A stretch of DNA of 31,664 bases, from NCBI GenBank assembly GCA_002340985.1, contig DDNC01000025.1, positions 17,514-49,177 on the forward strand. The letters are read 5' to 3'. The notes under the pieces are model-generated. The model searched no databases. It worked only from the letters and a program-made list of their open reading frames with translations, and was not told the DNA's origin. Source of the DNA: Firmicutes bacterium UBA2530 (GTDB lineage Bacteria > Bacillota > Clostridia > Tissierellales > Sedimentibacteraceae). A program made the position numbers and the translations under genes. How positions within the stretch are numbered: position 1 is the first letter of the stretch; the number at the start of each line of letters is the position of its first letter. Positions 30,642 through 31,664 of the stretch are shown in pieces.

Positions 30642-31271
30642 TCATTTCGTTCCAAAGAGTCTGTCGCCTGCATCACCCAATCCAGGTACTATAAATCCTA
30701 TTTCATTAAATTTCTCATCAATTGCTGCGGTATAAATTTCAATATCAGGATGAGCTTCCATAACTTTTTTGAGTCCTTCAGGAGCACACACCAAATGAAT
30801 GGATTTTATTTTTTTAGCACCGTGCTTTTTCAGAAGCTCTATAGCACCGTTCATTGAACCACCGGTTGATAGCATTGGCTCGGTTATGATAACTGTCCTG
30901 TTTCCTATGTCGCTTGGAAGCTTGCAGTAATATTCAACGGGCTGAAGAGTCTCTTCATTTCGGTATAATCCGATATGTCCTATTTTGGCATTGGGGATGA
31001 GGTCCAGCATGCCGTCAACCATTCCTAACCCTGCTCTTAGCACGGGAACTATGGCTATATCTTCTCCAGCCAGTGCTTTGCCCACAGTTTTACAAATAGG
31101 CGTCTCTATTTCTATATCTTGTAAGGGAAGATTTCTTGTTACCTCATATGCCATAAGCATGGCAATTTCTCTTACTAACTCCCTGAAATCCTTTGATGAA
31201 GTGTTTTTATCTCTTAGCATAGTCAGCTTGTGCTGAATAAGCGGGTGGGAAACTACATTTACATTGTTCAT
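30642..31271 (-). CDS. upp: Uracil phosphoribosyltransferase
   Basis: The 209-aa enzyme makes UMP from uracil and PRPP. The start MNNVNVVSHPLIQHKLTMLR, PVLRAGLGMVDGMLDLIPNA and the C-terminal PGLGDAGDRLFGTK are Upp hallmarks. The PRPP loop reads TEPMLSTGGSM where most Upp proteins have DPMLATGGS, so Asp is replaced by Glu and Ala by Ser, both mild. GGAG lies 11 nt before the ATG on the minus strand. Confidence 0.97.
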   Translation of the reverse strand: MNNVNVVSHPLIQHKLTMLRDKNTSSKDFRELVREIAMLMAYEVTRNLPLQDIEIETPICKTVGKALAGEDIAIVPVLRAGLGMVDGMLDLIPNAKIGHIGLYRNEETLQPVEYYCKLPSDIGNRTVIITEPMLSTGGSMNGAIELLKKHGAKKIKSIHLVCAPEGLKKVMEAHPDIEIYTAAIDEKFNEIGFIVPGLGDAGDRLFGTK

Positions 31272-31310
31272 TTGTTTGTTGACTCCTTCGTATGGTTTAT
31301 AAATAAAGAA

Positions 31311-31339
31311 TTGTTTTAAAATTAATCATATAATATAAT
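31311..31339 (+). promoter_or_regulatory. Promoter candidate for acpS
   Basis: TTGTTT (31311-31316), 17-nt spacer, TATAAT (31334-31339) on the plus strand, 51 nt before the acpS start. Confidence 0.45.
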
Positions 31340-31366
31340 TATTACGTACGCAGAGCTCTTTGTCAA
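31338..31366 (-). promoter_or_regulatory. Promoter candidate for upp
   Basis: On the minus strand TTGACA (31366-31361), 17-nt spacer and AATAAT (31343-31338). It overlaps the plus-strand acpS promoter, so the two divergent genes would share and compete for this region. Confidence 0.6.
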
Positions 31367-31390
31367 TTAATTTTTTAAGGGAGATTGAAA

Positions 31391-31664
31391 ATGATTATTG
31401 GATGTGGAATTGATATAACAGAAGTTGACAGAATTAAAAAGAATCTTGATAATGAAAGATTTATTCAGAAGATATATTCAAAAAATGAAGAGGAATATTT
31501 AAAAGAAAGAAAGTTTAATGCTCAGACTGCGGCAGGAATGTTTGCGGCCAAGGAGGCTGTTTCTAAGTGTCTGGGAACGGGATTTTCTAATTTTGGGCCA
31601 TGTCATATAGAGATTTTAAAGGATGAAAAGGGTAAGCCCTATGTGAAATTAACAGAGAATGCTC
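31391..31664 (+). CDS. acpS: Holo-[acyl-carrier-protein] synthase, N-terminal part
   Basis: The frame MIIGCGIDITEVDRIKKNLD runs off the window end after 91 residues of an enzyme that is usually about 120-125 long. It contains the metal-binding Asp8 (GIDITEVDR) and Glu in FAAKEAVSKCLGTG, the AcpS signature. The enzyme transfers phosphopantetheine from CoA to acyl carrier protein. AGGGAG precedes the ATG. Confidence 0.93.
   Translation, partial: MIIGCGIDITEVDRIKKNLDNERFIQKIYSKNEEEYLKERKFNAQTAAGMFAAKEAVSKCLGTGFSNFGPCHIEILKDEKGKPYVKLTENA

Overview
The window is low-GC Firmicute DNA, most likely from an anaerobic spore-forming clostridium or a Tissierellia-like relative. The signs are A+T-rich codon use, strong AGGAGG-type ribosome binding sites on almost every gene, the C+ (zinc) forms of S14, S4, L36 and L24, Firmicute-type adenylate kinase and EcfA1A2T, and an agr-type peptide signalling locus. 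The genus cannot be fixed from the sequence alone.

Layout: (1) 2-655 holds the 3' end of an AGCS sodium:amino-acid symporter, its terminator and one copy of a structured repeat. (2) 782-2188 is a PAS / sigma-54-interaction / Fis-HTH regulator. (3) 2230-17893 is one long co-oriented S10-spc-alpha ribosomal supercluster: rpsJ-rplCDWB-rpsS-rplV-rpsC-rplP-rpmC-rpsQ-rplNXE-rpsN-rpsH-rplFR-rpsE-rpmD-rplO-secY-adk-map-KOW protein-infA-rpmJ-rpsMKD-rpoA-rplQ. It is preceded by a structured 5' leader and closed by a good intrinsic terminator. (4) 18019-18209 carries two identical 73-bp copies of the repeat seen near 600. (5) 18363-21280 is a complete agr-type quorum-sensing locus: LytTR response regulator, AgrC-like kinase, a 44-aa AgrD-like prepeptide absent from a long-ORF view, and AgrB. 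It sits between rplQ and the ECF genes, which are usually adjacent in Firmicutes. (6) 21423-24640 is ecfA1-ecfA2-ecfT-truA with overlapping genes. (7) 24683-25701 is rplM-rpsI with its own promoter, leader and terminator. (8) 25833-27273 is an accessory island: a 22-bp-period degenerate tandem repeat followed by two paralogous proteins of unknown function (DUF6385-like), the second with an internal 43-aa duplication. (9) 27519-28194 is a queT-type ECF substrate-binding subunit with a long, structured, possibly riboswitch-bearing leader. (10) 28227-31271 on the minus strand holds a diacylglycerol-kinase-family lipid kinase, a MATE transporter and upp. (11) 31391 to the end is the 5' part of acpS.

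How it fits together: most of the window is translation, secretion and transcription machinery. EcfA1A2T is the energising module that a QueT subunit such as the one at 27688 would use to import a queuosine precursor; queuosine is a tRNA modification, and truA also modifies tRNA. The agr locus is self-contained for making, exporting and sensing a cyclic peptide. The least-explained parts are the structured repeats at about 600 and 18.0-18.2 kb, the 22-bp repeats at 25.8 kb, the DUF6385-like pair, and the queT leader. No rRNA, tRNA, CRISPR array or intact transposase gene was recognised.
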